From Bacteroidales bacterium (lineage in GTDB: Bacteria; Bacteroidota; Bacteroidia; Bacteroidales; WCHB1-69): a stretch of DNA of 42,083 nucleotides. A program made the position numbers and the translations under genes. Shown here one piece after another: positions 24,000-32,773 of this stretch. The notes below the pieces were generated by a model. The model had not been told where the DNA came from, searched no databases, and saw only the letters and a program-made list of their open reading frames with translations. Every line of letters begins with the position of its first letter. Within the stretch, counting starts at the first letter, position 1. Where the stretch lies: assembly GCA_024682995.1 (NCBI GenBank), contig JAIKYR010000129.1, forward strand, positions 1 to 42,083. The letters run 5' to 3'.

Positions 24000-26261
24000 T
24001 TATGATTTCAGGAATTCGTCGATGGATTGGGCGGCCCGCTTGCCCGCGCCCATGGCCAGGATGACTGTGGCCGCCCCGGTGACGATGTCGCCGCCGGCAA
24101 AGATGCCTTTCCGAGAGGTGCGTCCGTCGTCATCGGCGGTGACACAACCATGGCGGTTGATGTCGAGACCATCGGTGGTGGAGGCTATCAGCGGGTTCGG
24201 GGACGTTCCCACCGCGATGATCACCATATCCACATCAAGGGTGAACTCCGAGTCTGGAATGGGCACTGGACGACGACGACCTGACGCATCCGGCTCACCA
24301 AGCTCCATGCGTGCGCACACCATTCCATTGACCCATCCCTGCTCGTTACCAAGAATCTTCACTGGATTGCAAAGCAGGTGGAAGACCACGCCTTCCTCTT
24401 TGGCATGATGCACCTCTTCGGCACGGGCGGGCAGCTCAGCTTCCGAGCGGCGATATACCACGTACACGTCCGCACCGAGTCGGATAGCGGTACGGGCGGC
24501 GTCCATCGCCACGTTGCCTCCGCCAACCACCGCCACGCGCTTGCCGACGAAATTGGGTGTTTCATGCTCCTTTTTATAGGCGAATAGCAGATTGTTGCGC
24601 GTCAGGAACTCGTTGGCCGACACCACGCCGCACAGGTTTTCGCCAGGTATGTTCATGAAATTGGGGAATCCGGCGCCTGTGCCCAGGTAAACGGCATCAA
24701 AGCCCCACTTGTTCAATAAATCATCCACGGATACCGTACGTCCAATCACCACGTTGCTTTCAAAGCGCACGCCTAATTTTTTGATGTTCTCTACCTCATG
24801 GTGCACCACGGTGTTCTTAGGCAGACGGAACGAGGGAATGCCATAGACCAGCACACCGCCAAATTCGTGCAGGGCCTCGAAAATGGTCACATTGTAGCCC
24901 TTGATACGCAGCTCCTTGGCGCAGGTGAGCCCCGAAGGACCGCTGCCGATTACTGCCACCTTGTACCCGTTTTCATCCGAGTTTTTCGACAAGGTGAAAT
25001 TGTTCTGTCGCGACCAGTCACCGACAAAGCGTTCCAGTTTTCCGATGGCGATAGGTTCGCCTTTGCGTCCCAGCACGCATTTGCCTTCGCACTGAGTCTC
25101 TTGTGGGCACACGCGGCCGCACACGGCGGGCAGAGCTGAGTCTTCATTGATGATGCGGGCGGCTTCGGCGAAATGGCCTTCCGCCACCTGCTGGATAAAC
25201 GCGGGTATGTTGATTTGCACGGGGCATCCTGACACACATTGCGGCTTCTTGCAATTCAAGCAGCGGCGGGCTTCGGCCATGGCCTCTTCCTCATTATAGC
25301 CCAGACACACCTCATCGAAATTATGCCGGCGGATCTCGGCGGGCTGCTCGCGCACAGGCACACGGCGTGCCGTCGGGATGGAGAGTGGGGTCTGCTCCAC
25401 AGCGGCATCCATACACTCGCAGTGGTGCTCTGACTCCTTTCTGCCGTCAATATGGTCGTACATGGCCTGACGGCGCATACATTCGTCAAAATCAATCAGG
25501 GAAGCATTGAATTCGGGGCCGTCCACGCAGGTGAAGCGGGTCTGCCCGCCGACTGTCACGCGGCATGCGCCGCACATGCCCGTGCCGTCCACCATCAAGG
25601 CGTTCAGGCTCACGATGCATGGGATATTGAGCTGTGCCGCTTTCAATGCCACGAATTTCATCATAATCATCGGGCCGATGGCTGTAATCTCATCATAGCG
25701 TTTACCCTCTTTTTCCACCAAACGTGACAAGACATCTGTCACGGTGCCTTTCTCGCCTATGGAACCGTCGTCGGTGGCGATGTAGAGATTGTCGGAAACG
25801 GGTTTCAGTTTTTCAATGTAAAACAGCAATGATTTGGTGCGGGCACCGATAATTACATCACAGTCAAGGCCGTGTGCGTACATCCATTTCACCAGTGGGT
25901 AGATGGGTGCGATGCCTACGCCGCCAGCGATGAAGCAGTAGCGTGTGCGTCGCAGCTCGCCGATGGGCCGATGGATAAAGGCGGAAGGCCGCCCCAAGGG
26001 ACCGACAATGTCGTGGTAGGATTCGCCCACCTGGAAATTCAACATCTTGCGGGTGGAATAGCCAATTGTCTTCACCACTAAGGTGATGGTGCCGTCAAAA
26101 AGGTCCGTATCGCTGATGGTCAGTGGGATGCGTTCGGCTTTCTCATCCGCCTTCACGATAACAAACTGGCCTGGCAGTGCCGCCTGTGCAATCTTAGGGG
26201 CTTCCACTTCCAGCAGATAGGTGTCTTGTCCGAGTTCTTCCTTCTTAATGATTTTATACAT
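24000..26261 (-). CDS. Fused NfnAB-like oxidoreductase (FNR-like subunit plus GltD-like subunit)
   Basis: A 753-residue fusion. Residues 1 to about 280 are an FNR-like FAD/NAD-binding module ('PGQFVIVKADEKAERIPLTI', 'GGVGIAPIYPLVK') ending with 2Fe-2S ligands in 'GMCGACRVTVGGQTRFTC'. Residues from about 310 are a glutamate-synthase small-subunit-like module with [4Fe-4S] cysteines ('CLNCKKPQCVSGCP', 'CGRVCPQETQCEGKC'), an FAD site ('VIGSGPSGLTCAKEL') and an NADP site ('VAVVGGGNVAMDAAR'). This is the NfnA plus NfnB layout in one chain, often annotated as dihydroorotate dehydrogenase B/glutamate synthase or sulfide dehydrogenase. Likely NADH/ferredoxin:NADP+ transhydrogenase. ATG 26261 is used; the frame runs back only to a TTG next to the upstream terminator. 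Confidence 0.88.
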   Translation of the reverse strand: MYKIIKKEELGQDTYLLEVEAPKIAQAALPGQFVIVKADEKAERIPLTISDTDLFDGTITLVVKTIGYSTRKMLNFQVGESYHDIVGPLGRPSAFIHRPIGELRRTRYCFIAGGVGIAPIYPLVKWMYAHGLDCDVIIGARTKSLLFYIEKLKPVSDNLYIATDDGSIGEKGTVTDVLSRLVEKEGKRYDEITAIGPMIMMKFVALKAAQLNIPCIVSLNALMVDGTGMCGACRVTVGGQTRFTCVDGPEFNASLIDFDECMRRQAMYDHIDGRKESEHHCECMDAAVEQTPLSIPTARRVPVREQPAEIRRHNFDEVCLGYNEEEAMAEARRCLNCKKPQCVSGCPVQINIPAFIQQVAEGHFAEAARIINEDSALPAVCGRVCPQETQCEGKCVLGRKGEPIAIGKLERFVGDWSRQNNFTLSKNSDENGYKVAVIGSGPSGLTCAKELRIKGYNVTIFEALHEFGGVLVYGIPSFRLPKNTVVHHEVENIKKLGVRFESNVVIGRTVSVDDLLNKWGFDAVYLGTGAGFPNFMNIPGENLCGVVSANEFLTRNNLLFAYKKEHETPNFVGKRVAVVGGGNVAMDAARTAIRLGADVYVVYRRSEAELPARAEEVHHAKEEGVVFHLLCNPVKILGNEQGWVNGMVCARMELGEPDASGRRRPVPIPDSEFTLDVDMVIIAVGTSPNPLIASTTDGLDINRHGCVTADDDGRTSRKGIFAGGDIVTGAATVILAMGAGKRAAQSIDEFLKS

Positions 26262-26294
26262 AGTCGGTCGTTGTATTTTGGGTTTGTTTCTAGT

Positions 26295-26321
26295 CAAAAA
26301 ATAACCGCCACGAGGGCGGTC
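26295..26321 (-). terminator. Terminator after the flavodiiron gene
   Basis: On the minus strand, ACCGCC and GGCGGT pair across a 5-nt loop, followed by TATTTTTTG. It lies between the flavodiiron stop and the NfnAB-like gene. Confidence 0.75.
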
Positions 26322-26327
26322 TTTTAC

Positions 26328-27533
26328 TTATGCCTGCAATGAGGTCACGATGGCATCCGCCAGCTTCTCCAAATCCGCCAACTGATTCGCTTTCAGTGAT
26401 GATTTCATCGTCACGACGGGTTCCAACAGCGTATTGGATTTCATCTCCGCCATAATCTTGCGGATGACATTGGCGGCTTGCGGGGCCCACGTACCGTTTT
26501 CCACCAGGGCGAATGTTCTGCCCTGCAGGGCATGGGCCTGCAAGTCCAGCAGGAAGGTCTCCATGGGTGGGAAGAGGCCGTTGTTGTAGGTGGGTGCGGC
26601 CAGCACAATGTGGCTGTAGCGGAATGCTTCTGCCACCAAGTCCGACACGTGTGTCACGGAGACATCGTACATCTTGATGTCGCGTACCCCCTCTTTCGCC
26701 AGATAACCTGCCAAAATGGTGGCGGCATTTTCCGTGTGGCCATACGGGGAGCCATAAACAATCACAACTCCCTTCTGTTCGGGTTCGTAACGGCTCCACA
26801 AGTCATGTTTATGGATAAAATACGCCAGATTCTCGCGCCAGATCGGCCCATGCAGCGGACATATCATCTGAATATCCAGCGCAGCCGCCTTTTTCAGCAG
26901 ATTCTGCACTTGGATGCCATATTTTCCTACAATATTCGTATAATAGCGGCGGGCATCGTCCAGCCAATCGTGGTCAAAGTCAACCTCATCGGCGTACAGG
27001 TTCCCGCTCAATGCGCCGAATGTGCCAAAGGCGTCGGCGGAAAACAGAATCTTGGCTGTAGTATCATACGAAACCAGAACCTCGGGCCAGTGGACCATCG
27101 GAGCCGATACGAACTGGAGCGTATGGTCGTTCACCGTGAGCGTATCGCCATCCTTCACAATCTGCAGTTGGCCCGACAGGTCCATGTCAAAGAACTGTCC
27201 GATGAACTTCGCCGCCTGTTGGCTGCACACCACCTTCACCTCAGGATAGCGGAGCAAGACTTCCTTCATCATGGCCAGATGATCGGGCTCCACATGATGG
27301 ATAACCAGATAGTCCAATTTCTGCCCGTTCAGGGTTGCATCCAGATTTTCAAGGAATTGTTCGCCGATGGAGCTGTCGGCGGTATCCAACAGCGCGGTCT
27401 GTTCACCAGTGTAGAGATAGGAGTTGTAAGAAACGCCTCTCGGCACGGGCATGACATTTTCAAAAAGGGCCAGTCGGCGGTCGGAGGCTCCGATATACCA
27501 AAGATTCGGTATTATTTCACGAGCTGTATTCAT
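26328..27533 (-). CDS. fprA: Flavodiiron protein (A-type flavoprotein)
   Basis: A 401-residue flavodiiron protein. The metallo-beta-lactamase-like half has diiron ligand motifs 'HHVEPDH', 'MVHWPEV', 'FSADAFGTFG' and 'PLHGPIW'. The flavodoxin half begins 'VVIVYGSPYGHTENAA' (FMN phosphate loop) and includes 'APTYNNGLFPPMETFL'. These enzymes reduce O2 to water (and sometimes NO to N2O) to protect anaerobes in the cytoplasm. No rubredoxin gene is adjacent, so the electron donor is unclear; the NfnAB-like enzyme downstream could feed reduced cofactors, which is inference. No clear TAnnTTTG element lies just upstream, so it may be read from the AtpZ/bactofilin transcript. Confidence 0.93.
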   Translation of the reverse strand: MNTAREIIPNLWYIGASDRRLALFENVMPVPRGVSYNSYLYTGEQTALLDTADSSIGEQFLENLDATLNGQKLDYLVIHHVEPDHLAMMKEVLLRYPEVKVVCSQQAAKFIGQFFDMDLSGQLQIVKDGDTLTVNDHTLQFVSAPMVHWPEVLVSYDTTAKILFSADAFGTFGALSGNLYADEVDFDHDWLDDARRYYTNIVGKYGIQVQNLLKKAAALDIQMICPLHGPIWRENLAYFIHKHDLWSRYEPEQKGVVIVYGSPYGHTENAATILAGYLAKEGVRDIKMYDVSVTHVSDLVAEAFRYSHIVLAAPTYNNGLFPPMETFLLDLQAHALQGRTFALVENGTWAPQAANVIRKIMAEMKSNTLLEPVVTMKSSLKANQLADLEKLADAIVTSLQA

Positions 27534-27566
27534 GTTTTACTATTATATATTATTGTAAAAAAAATG

Positions 27567-27977
27567 TCATTTCGTTTTTTCTTGTTTTCCAAGCTCTTCG
27601 TTTTCCTTTTTCAGCACGATTACCTCCACGATGGCATATAGAAAATAGATAATTAGGAATGCAATGGCAAAACGCCAGGCATCCTTTTTATTTAAAACCA
27701 TATACAGTACCAAAAACAGGAGGCAGGAGAGAAGTTTCACCACGCGGGAGAGCATATAGTTGGATACAAACTGCTTGCCCGCTTTCCCGCTGCTGTCGCG
27801 CAACACGATATAAAGGGAGAATAGGGTGATAATCAGGAAGAAGAGTACGATGAAAGGCAGTGCTGGCGATGCGTAGGTAGGGCACAGCCATTGGAACAGA
27901 ACGGTCAAGGCGGCCACCACCACCGAGAACACCAGGATGCGGAACGAGAATTTCTTAATGGGTATCTTCTGGCTCAT
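27567..27977 (-). CDS. Four-helix membrane protein, AtpI-like
   Basis: A 136-residue protein from ATG 27977, with four hydrophobic segments (about residues 12-32, 40-60, 75-95 and 105-125) and a Lys/Glu-rich tail ('VLKKENEELGKQEKTK'). It overlaps the atpZ frame by 23 nt and has the size and place of the ATP-synthase-I-like protein that often stands before atpB in Bacteroidota. I do not see a diagnostic motif, so the AtpI label rests on topology and context. The frame also opens at a GTG two codons earlier. No F-type ATP synthase subunit gene follows here; fprA does. Confidence 0.6.
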   Translation of the reverse strand: MSQKIPIKKFSFRILVFSVVVAALTVLFQWLCPTYASPALPFIVLFFLIITLFSLYIVLRDSSGKAGKQFVSNYMLSRVVKLLSCLLFLVLYMVLNKKDAWRFAIAFLIIYFLYAIVEVIVLKKENEELGKQEKTK

Positions 27978-28206
27978 GTTCACTCTTTTTTGCAGGGGTT
28001 ACACCTTTGATCATCAGGTAGATAGCTATTGCAACCGAGCCTAAGGAACCAATCAGGGTAAGCAAGGGCAGCGTTCCCAGCATCTTATCCAACTTCACAC
28101 CACCGAAAACACCTATCAGCACAATCACACCCATTTCGATGGCGAGATTGGAGTAATAGGCATACTTTGCCAGGGGAGAATCCTTCTTGATGGGCGGTTG
28201 CGGCAT
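27955..28206 (-). CDS. atpZ: AtpZ/AtpI-type small membrane protein
   Basis: An 83-residue protein with two membrane helices ('LAIEMGVIVLIGVFGGVKLD' and 'LLTLIGSLGSVAIAIYLMIK'). It has the 'A..S.LA.e.g....G...G..lD..l' pattern of the AtpZ family (PF09527, F-ATPase accessory protein), which helps assemble or supply Mg2+/Ca2+ to the c ring in some bacteria. It starts 5 nt after the bactofilin stop and overlaps the next gene, so translation is probably coupled. The usual atp operon is not in the window. Confidence 0.78.
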   Translation of the reverse strand: MPQPPIKKDSPLAKYAYYSNLAIEMGVIVLIGVFGGVKLDKMLGTLPLLTLIGSLGSVAIAIYLMIKGVTPAKKSEHEPEDTH

Positions 28207-28211
28207 TGGTG

Positions 28212-28592
28212 TTATTTCCTTTCAGGCTGGGGCGCGACGGGAGTCTTCGAGGTCTGCATCTTGCAGTTGCCAGAGAACTCGGCACCCGGCTCGATGGCGA
28301 TTTTTCCCACCACAATGTTGCCCAGCAGTTTGGCGGACGACTTTAGTGTCATGAGGTCGCTCACATTCAGGGTCTCGGCTTTTACCGTACCCTCAATCTC
28401 TACGCTGTTGCAAGTGATGTTGCCCTCCACCAGACCACTGCGTCCGATGATAATTTTGGACTTGGACGTCACATTACCCTTCACATGTCCGTCGATGCGG
28501 CAGTCGCTGTTGGTAACGACGCTGCCCTCTACCTGCGTTCCTTGTGCAATCATGTTGACCGCACCTAAATCTCTGATTTCGTTGTCTTTCAT
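28212..28592 (-). CDS. Bactofilin, polymer-forming cytoskeletal protein
   Basis: A 126-residue bactofilin (DUF583). 'IAQGTQVEGSVVTNSDCRIDGHVKGNV' and the repeats 'KIIIGRSGLVEGNI', 'SVEIEGTVKAETLNV', 'AKLLGNIVVGKIAIEPGAEFSGNC' form the right-handed beta-helix that polymerises without nucleotide. The N- and C-terminal tails are short and unstructured. Bactofilins scaffold cell shape and wall enzymes near the inner membrane. It lies between porW and atpZ, an order I recall in many Bacteroidota. Confidence 0.93.
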   Translation of the reverse strand: MKDNEIRDLGAVNMIAQGTQVEGSVVTNSDCRIDGHVKGNVTSKSKIIIGRSGLVEGNITCNSVEIEGTVKAETLNVSDLMTLKSSAKLLGNIVVGKIAIEPGAEFSGNCKMQTSKTPVAPQPERK

Positions 28593-28633
28593 ACTATCTT
28601 TTTTTCTGTTCGTAACAATTGTTATTTCTATTT

Positions 28634-31330
28634 TTACTGTTGTTTCAGATAATTCTCTTTGAAAAAGTCGTTATATAGGGCTCTTCCCTCCTTGTTGTTG
28701 TAGAAGGTCGTGTAGTTGGTGGCCGACATGGCGTACACCTCGATGTTGCCATTGGCGATGTCGGGGGCAAATTTCTCGTGTTTCACCAGAATATTATAGT
28801 AGTCCATCGCCGCCATCTTGTTGTTAAATTTGGCCACTGTGACCATCTGCTGGGTGTTGTTGATATAGAAACTGCTGAGGTTGAACCGCTGCAAACTGAA
28901 GTGTGTTTTATTGAAGTTTGTCAGATTGAGTTTCACATCTTGCACGGGCAGGTTGGCGGTTTTCACCAGCAGCACCACATAGTGCATTTCGTCATCTTTG
29001 ATCACGAAAAGATTCGTCAGGTTGCTTTGTGGGGTTTCCACGACAGGAGCTTCCGAGGTCTGGGTGGTGTCTGTCACTGTCGGGAGGGTGGTGGCCAGCT
29101 TCTGGGCATCAAAGGTGGAGAGGTAAATGCGTGCCAGCTCGGCCACATCATACTGGCTGTAGCGGCTTATCACGTTCTTAAGCCCCACGATGAGTGTGTC
29201 CTCGTTATAGACCTGACCGGCAGCCACTGCACGCAGGTAGGCGAACTTCGACTTCAGCTCCTCGTCCTGGCATTGGGACATGGCCACGTCAGACTTCTGT
29301 ACCACACTGCTCCACTGACGGTTCTGGTAGTCACCATACACTTCCGCATATTTTTCTTCAACAATCTTCTCCTGATTGGCCAGCTTCTTGTAATAGTCGG
29401 GATCCTGAACCAGCTTGGCGTAGTCCGTATCCGGATATTTGGTCAGCAGAATCTGCTTGTAATGTTCGTATTTCGGGTCATTTTGTTTTAAGTAGATGGA
29501 ATAAAGCAGGAAGGTACAGGGCAGTGCGTATTCCGATTCGGGGAAACGTTTCAGAAGGGATTCGAACGAGGCGCAGGTGCGCGGAATGTCGTTCAGGAGG
29601 TCCTGATAGATGAAGCCCACCTCATAGAGGTCACGGGCGATGATGGCGTTGGAGGTGTCAATTGCTCCTGGAGTGAGCGGCAGGTCTTGCAGGTAGTATT
29701 CCTCTTTCTTGGGGTCGGTTTCCCGCTTCTTGATGGGATTGCCATCCTCGTCATACTCTACCGAATCTTTGGCGAGGTTCGGGTCGTTCATCACAGCCAT
29801 ATCCTCGAAGGAGATCTGTACCTTATTGCTGACAAACCAGTTGTCTTCCAATTTGCGGTTGCCCCAACGCCGGTAGAAATCCTGTTGGCCGGCGGTCACC
29901 AGCGACTGGTTATAGAAATACCACTTGCCGTTAGAGGAGGTAGTGTTGATGTTCGTATAGGAGGAGGCGTTCTGCAGTGCCAGCATCCGTTCAGCCTCTT
30001 CAGCGGCGGCTTTCCGCTCCGCCTCGGTATAGTCGGCGATCATCTTGCGTACCCACGCTTTGCGTTGTCCTTCCGGCATCTTGGCGATGCGCTGCAAGCT
30101 GTCCTGCAGGTCGATTTCATCCAGTTTGTCCACCAGATCCTTCAGCACATTGGCCCGTTTCAGGATGTTGTCGTAATCGGGATAATTCTTGGGAATGCTC
30201 ATGGCCGCCGTGTCATAGTAGGCTTGTGCCATGCGGTATTCATCCTGGCTGAAGAACAGGTCGGCGAGCGTGAGGCTGGAGAACGTCTTCTGATAATAGT
30301 TGTTCGTGGAGGAAGAGACCGACTTCTTCAGGTAGCTGACACGCAGGGAGTCGTCCCCATCAACGCGGGAGATTTCCGAGCAGGCGTAGTAGATTTGGTC
30401 TTTGAAATCCTCGTTCTTGTGTTCGCCGAGCATCTTCTTGAATTGTTTCATGATGGCATTCCGGGACGATTCGCTGCCGTCGTAGTTGGAGGCCAGATGC
30501 ATCTGGGCGCTGAATATCTGCTCATAGACGGATGACTTTTTTATGACCTTCATGAAGTTCTTCTGAGCTTCGGTCTGCTGTCCCATCTCCTCATACAACT
30601 GTCCCAGAATCAGGTACAGACGGGTTTTGAAATCGCGTTTCGGGTGGGCGTCAATGGTGTTCTGGATAAAGTCGATGGCCTCCTGCTTGTCGCCGTCGGG
30701 GGCGGTGAGGTGGTACTCGGCCTTTGCCGCGTTGAACCACACGTTGAACTTCTTGTTTTTCTTGTTGGTGGCCAGATAGTGCAGGTTCTCGAGCTGTTCG
30801 TCGGCACTGGAGAAATAGCCTTGGCGCATGGCGGTGCGGGCCAGCATGACGGCGGCCTCATTGTACGTGTTCGACTTGGGGTAATTGTGCATGATGTAGT
30901 TGAACACGCGCTGCGCCTGTGTGTAGTCCTGCTTGTAGAAGTAGGCCTTACCCATGATGAGGTAGGCGTCATCGATGCTTTTCACGTACTCCTTGCCCCG
31001 GATTAGCATCGAATGCTTGTAGATGGACTTCGAAGCCTTCTCAATGGTCCTGTCCAAGTAGGGTAGTGCCGAGCCGAGGTCTGATTTGCTGGGGTAGTTA
31101 TAGACGGGCAGGCGCGTCGTGTAGTTGTCCTTGCCCACCTTGGCGAGTTCCGCCTCTGCGCTCTTCATGGCCTGTTGGCCGTTCCAAAGCACATTGTACT
31201 TGTTGGTTACATTATGGTAGGCCCTGTTGGGGAACGTGTTTTTGGATGTGGAACAGCCCGTCAGCCCGACTAGCAAGGTTGCCAGCAGGCCCATCAACAT
31301 AAGATTAAGAAGGTTATTTTTCTGTTTCAA
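28634..31330 (-). CDS. porW: T9SS lipoprotein PorW/SprE, TPR-rich
   Basis: An 898-residue lipoprotein (lipobox ending at Cys26, VGLTGC). 'NRAYHNVTNKYNVLWNGQQAM' just after the lipobox is the family start. Multiple TPR helices follow ('DDAYLIMGKAYFYKQDYTQA', 'ARIYLSTFDAQ'), with a charged middle region, and 'YVVLLVKTANLP' plus a final 'YYNILVKHEKFAPD' domain at the end. PorW/SprE is needed for type IX secretion and gliding in Bacteroidota and links trans-envelope parts. It is 41 nt upstream of bactofilin and 48 nt downstream of ribE. With porP at 37698 and several cargo genes it shows that T9SS is active here. Confidence 0.9.
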   Translation of the reverse strand: MKQKNNLLNLMLMGLLATLLVGLTGCSTSKNTFPNRAYHNVTNKYNVLWNGQQAMKSAEAELAKVGKDNYTTRLPVYNYPSKSDLGSALPYLDRTIEKASKSIYKHSMLIRGKEYVKSIDDAYLIMGKAYFYKQDYTQAQRVFNYIMHNYPKSNTYNEAAVMLARTAMRQGYFSSADEQLENLHYLATNKKNKKFNVWFNAAKAEYHLTAPDGDKQEAIDFIQNTIDAHPKRDFKTRLYLILGQLYEEMGQQTEAQKNFMKVIKKSSVYEQIFSAQMHLASNYDGSESSRNAIMKQFKKMLGEHKNEDFKDQIYYACSEISRVDGDDSLRVSYLKKSVSSSTNNYYQKTFSSLTLADLFFSQDEYRMAQAYYDTAAMSIPKNYPDYDNILKRANVLKDLVDKLDEIDLQDSLQRIAKMPEGQRKAWVRKMIADYTEAERKAAAEEAERMLALQNASSYTNINTTSSNGKWYFYNQSLVTAGQQDFYRRWGNRKLEDNWFVSNKVQISFEDMAVMNDPNLAKDSVEYDEDGNPIKKRETDPKKEEYYLQDLPLTPGAIDTSNAIIARDLYEVGFIYQDLLNDIPRTCASFESLLKRFPESEYALPCTFLLYSIYLKQNDPKYEHYKQILLTKYPDTDYAKLVQDPDYYKKLANQEKIVEEKYAEVYGDYQNRQWSSVVQKSDVAMSQCQDEELKSKFAYLRAVAAGQVYNEDTLIVGLKNVISRYSQYDVAELARIYLSTFDAQKLATTLPTVTDTTQTSEAPVVETPQSNLTNLFVIKDDEMHYVVLLVKTANLPVQDVKLNLTNFNKTHFSLQRFNLSSFYINNTQQMVTVAKFNNKMAAMDYYNILVKHEKFAPDIANGNIEVYAMSATNYTTFYNNKEGRALYNDFFKENYLKQQ

Positions 31331-31378
31331 TCTTGTAGAATCTAATAATAAAGACAGAATAACGTTCCGACTGGGATT

Positions 31379-31990
31379 TTATTTTTCCCGCTGCTTGAAA
31401 TATTCTTCCAGCAGACGTTGGACATATTTACCGAACACATCGAATTCGATATTGACGACAGTTCCGGGTTTGAAGTTGTGGAAATTGGTCACCTTGTGCG
31501 TGTAGGGGATAATGGCCACGGAGAACATACCCCGTTCGGAGTCCACCACCGTCAGGCTCACTCCGTTGACGGAGATGGAGCCTTTGGGTACGGTGAAGTT
31601 GTTCTTTTCGGGGTCATACGAGAAATAGTAGCGCCAGCTGCCGTTCTCATCCACCACCTTCTCGCATACGGCGGTCTGATCGACATGACCTTGGACGATG
31701 TGGCCGTCGAAGCGGCCGTCCATGCGCATGCTGCGTTCCAGGTTCACCTCATCGCCCACTTTCCATGTGCCGAGGTTGGTTTTCAGCATGGTTTCCTCCA
31801 TGGCAGTCACCACGTACTGCTTCTTTTCTTTGTCCAGCTTCACGATGGTCAGGCAGCATCCGTCATGGGCCATACTCTGGTCAATGGATAGTTCGTCGGC
31901 GAAATCCACCTCCAACGTAAAGTCAAAATTCGTCCTATCCTGTTTTATATCAACGATTTTGCCTGTTTTTTCAATAATACCCGTAAACAT
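31379..31990 (-). CDS. ribE: Riboflavin synthase, alpha subunit
   Basis: A 203-residue protein starting MFTGIIEKTG, the invariant start of riboflavin synthase. Two lumazine-binding repeats are seen: 'CCLTIVKLD' with 'MRMDGRFDGHIVQGHVD' and 'NGVSLTVVDSE' with 'IIPYTHKVT'. It joins two 6,7-dimethyl-8-ribityllumazine molecules to make riboflavin in the cytoplasm. Length is typical. A TATCTTTG promoter at 32015-32022 makes it the first gene before porW. No FMN riboswitch is seen in its 24-nt leader. Confidence 0.96.
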   Translation of the reverse strand: MFTGIIEKTGKIVDIKQDRTNFDFTLEVDFADELSIDQSMAHDGCCLTIVKLDKEKKQYVVTAMEETMLKTNLGTWKVGDEVNLERSMRMDGRFDGHIVQGHVDQTAVCEKVVDENGSWRYYFSYDPEKNNFTVPKGSISVNGVSLTVVDSERGMFSVAIIPYTHKVTNFHNFKPGTVVNIEFDVFGKYVQRLLEEYFKQREK

Positions 31991-32014
31991 TATTTACCTA
32001 ATTTAAAAAACGTG

Positions 32015-32022
32015 CAAAGATA
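32015..32022 (-). promoter_or_regulatory. Promoter -7 element for ribE-porW operon
   Basis: TATCTTTG on the minus strand, 24 nt before the ribE ATG. Confidence 0.65.
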
Positions 32023-32045
32023 CAAAAAATCAGGGAATAATGAAT

Positions 32046-32069
32046 AGTTTAGAGTTGATAGTTTGGAGT
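32046..32069 (+). repeat. Short GTTTAGAG-type intergenic repeat
   Basis: AGTTTAGAGTTGATAGTTTG between ribE and the dCMP deaminase gene. It matches the first unit of the composite repeats at 3812 and 35911. Confidence 0.6.
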
Positions 32070-32100
32070 AATGTGCCAAAAGCCGCCGGACAGCAGTCAA

Positions 32101-32595
32101 TTATTGGTTCTTGTATTTCACCACTTCATCGGAGAAGAACTCTATCTGTACCCCGGCAGCCTTGAACATCTCCTCTGATTCGGCGCCGGCGTGGTATTTG
32201 TTGGCGCACACCACCCGCTTGATGCCGCAGTTGATGATGAGCATAGCGCACACGCGGCAGGGGGTCATACGGCAGTAGAGGGTGGCTCCATCCAGCGAGA
32301 TGCCTAACTTGGCGGCCTGGCAGATGGCGTTCTGTTCGGCATGGACAGTGCGTACGCAGTGCTGGGTCACGGTGCCGTCCTCATGGACTGTCTGCTTGAG
32401 CTGGTGGCCCACCTCGTCGCAATGGGGCAGCCCCTTGGGTGAGCCCACATAGCCGGTGACGAGGATCTGGCGGTCGCGCACCACTACGCAGCCGCTGCGC
32501 CCGCGGTCGCACGTGGCCCGCTTGCTAACCGTATCGGCAATCTCCATGAAATATTCATCCCATGAGGGACGTATGTGTTTGGTTTCTTCCATCAT
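32101..32595 (-). CDS. dCMP deaminase family protein
   Basis: A 164-residue zinc-dependent deaminase. The zinc and catalytic motifs are 'VHAEQNAI' (HAE) and 'MTPCRVCAMLI' (PCxxC). 'RATCDRGRSGCVVVRD' and 'YVGSPKGLPHCDEVGH' match the ComE-type deoxycytidylate deaminases. It converts dCMP to dUMP for thymidylate synthesis in the cytoplasm. The first two codons are both ATG and either may be used. A TATTTTTG promoter lies at 32617-32624, and the gene diverges from the cobalamin riboswitch transcript. Confidence 0.92.
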   Translation of the reverse strand: MMEETKHIRPSWDEYFMEIADTVSKRATCDRGRSGCVVVRDRQILVTGYVGSPKGLPHCDEVGHQLKQTVHEDGTVTQHCVRTVHAEQNAICQAAKLGISLDGATLYCRMTPCRVCAMLIINCGIKRVVCANKYHAGAESEEMFKAAGVQIEFFSDEVVKYKNQ

Positions 32596-32616
32596 TTCTG
32601 TTTTTTATTTAAAATG

Positions 32617-32624
32617 CAAAAATA
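32617..32624 (-). promoter_or_regulatory. Promoter -7 element for the dCMP deaminase gene
   Basis: TATTTTTG on the minus strand, 21 nt before the ATG at 32595. Confidence 0.6.
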
Positions 32625-32759
32625 CAAAAAATAGTGAATTTTCCGTGTTACGGCAAATCTATACTTAAACAATAGTATTGTGTAATGGTTTCATAAATAA
32701 ACTTTTGTCAGACAAAGATTCTTTTTTAGCATAGTCTATAGTTGAGTTTATGTTTTTTG

Positions 32760-32767
32760 TATTTTTG
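32760..32767 (+). promoter_or_regulatory. Promoter -7 element for the cobalamin riboswitch transcript
   Basis: TATTTTTG immediately before the riboswitch; it fixes the transcript start near 32773. Confidence 0.65.
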
Positions 32768-32773
32768 CCGCCG

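Noticed and set aside
24000-26261. Naming the fusion as dihydroorotate dehydrogenase electron-transfer subunit or glutamate synthase
   Set aside because: No pyrD or large glutamate synthase subunit is adjacent and the two-module layout matches NfnA plus NfnB; the database name describes domains, not function.
26478-27641. Plus-strand open frame of 387 codons opposite the flavodiiron gene
   Set aside because: The minus-strand flavodiiron protein has all ligand motifs; the plus translation has no recognisable features.
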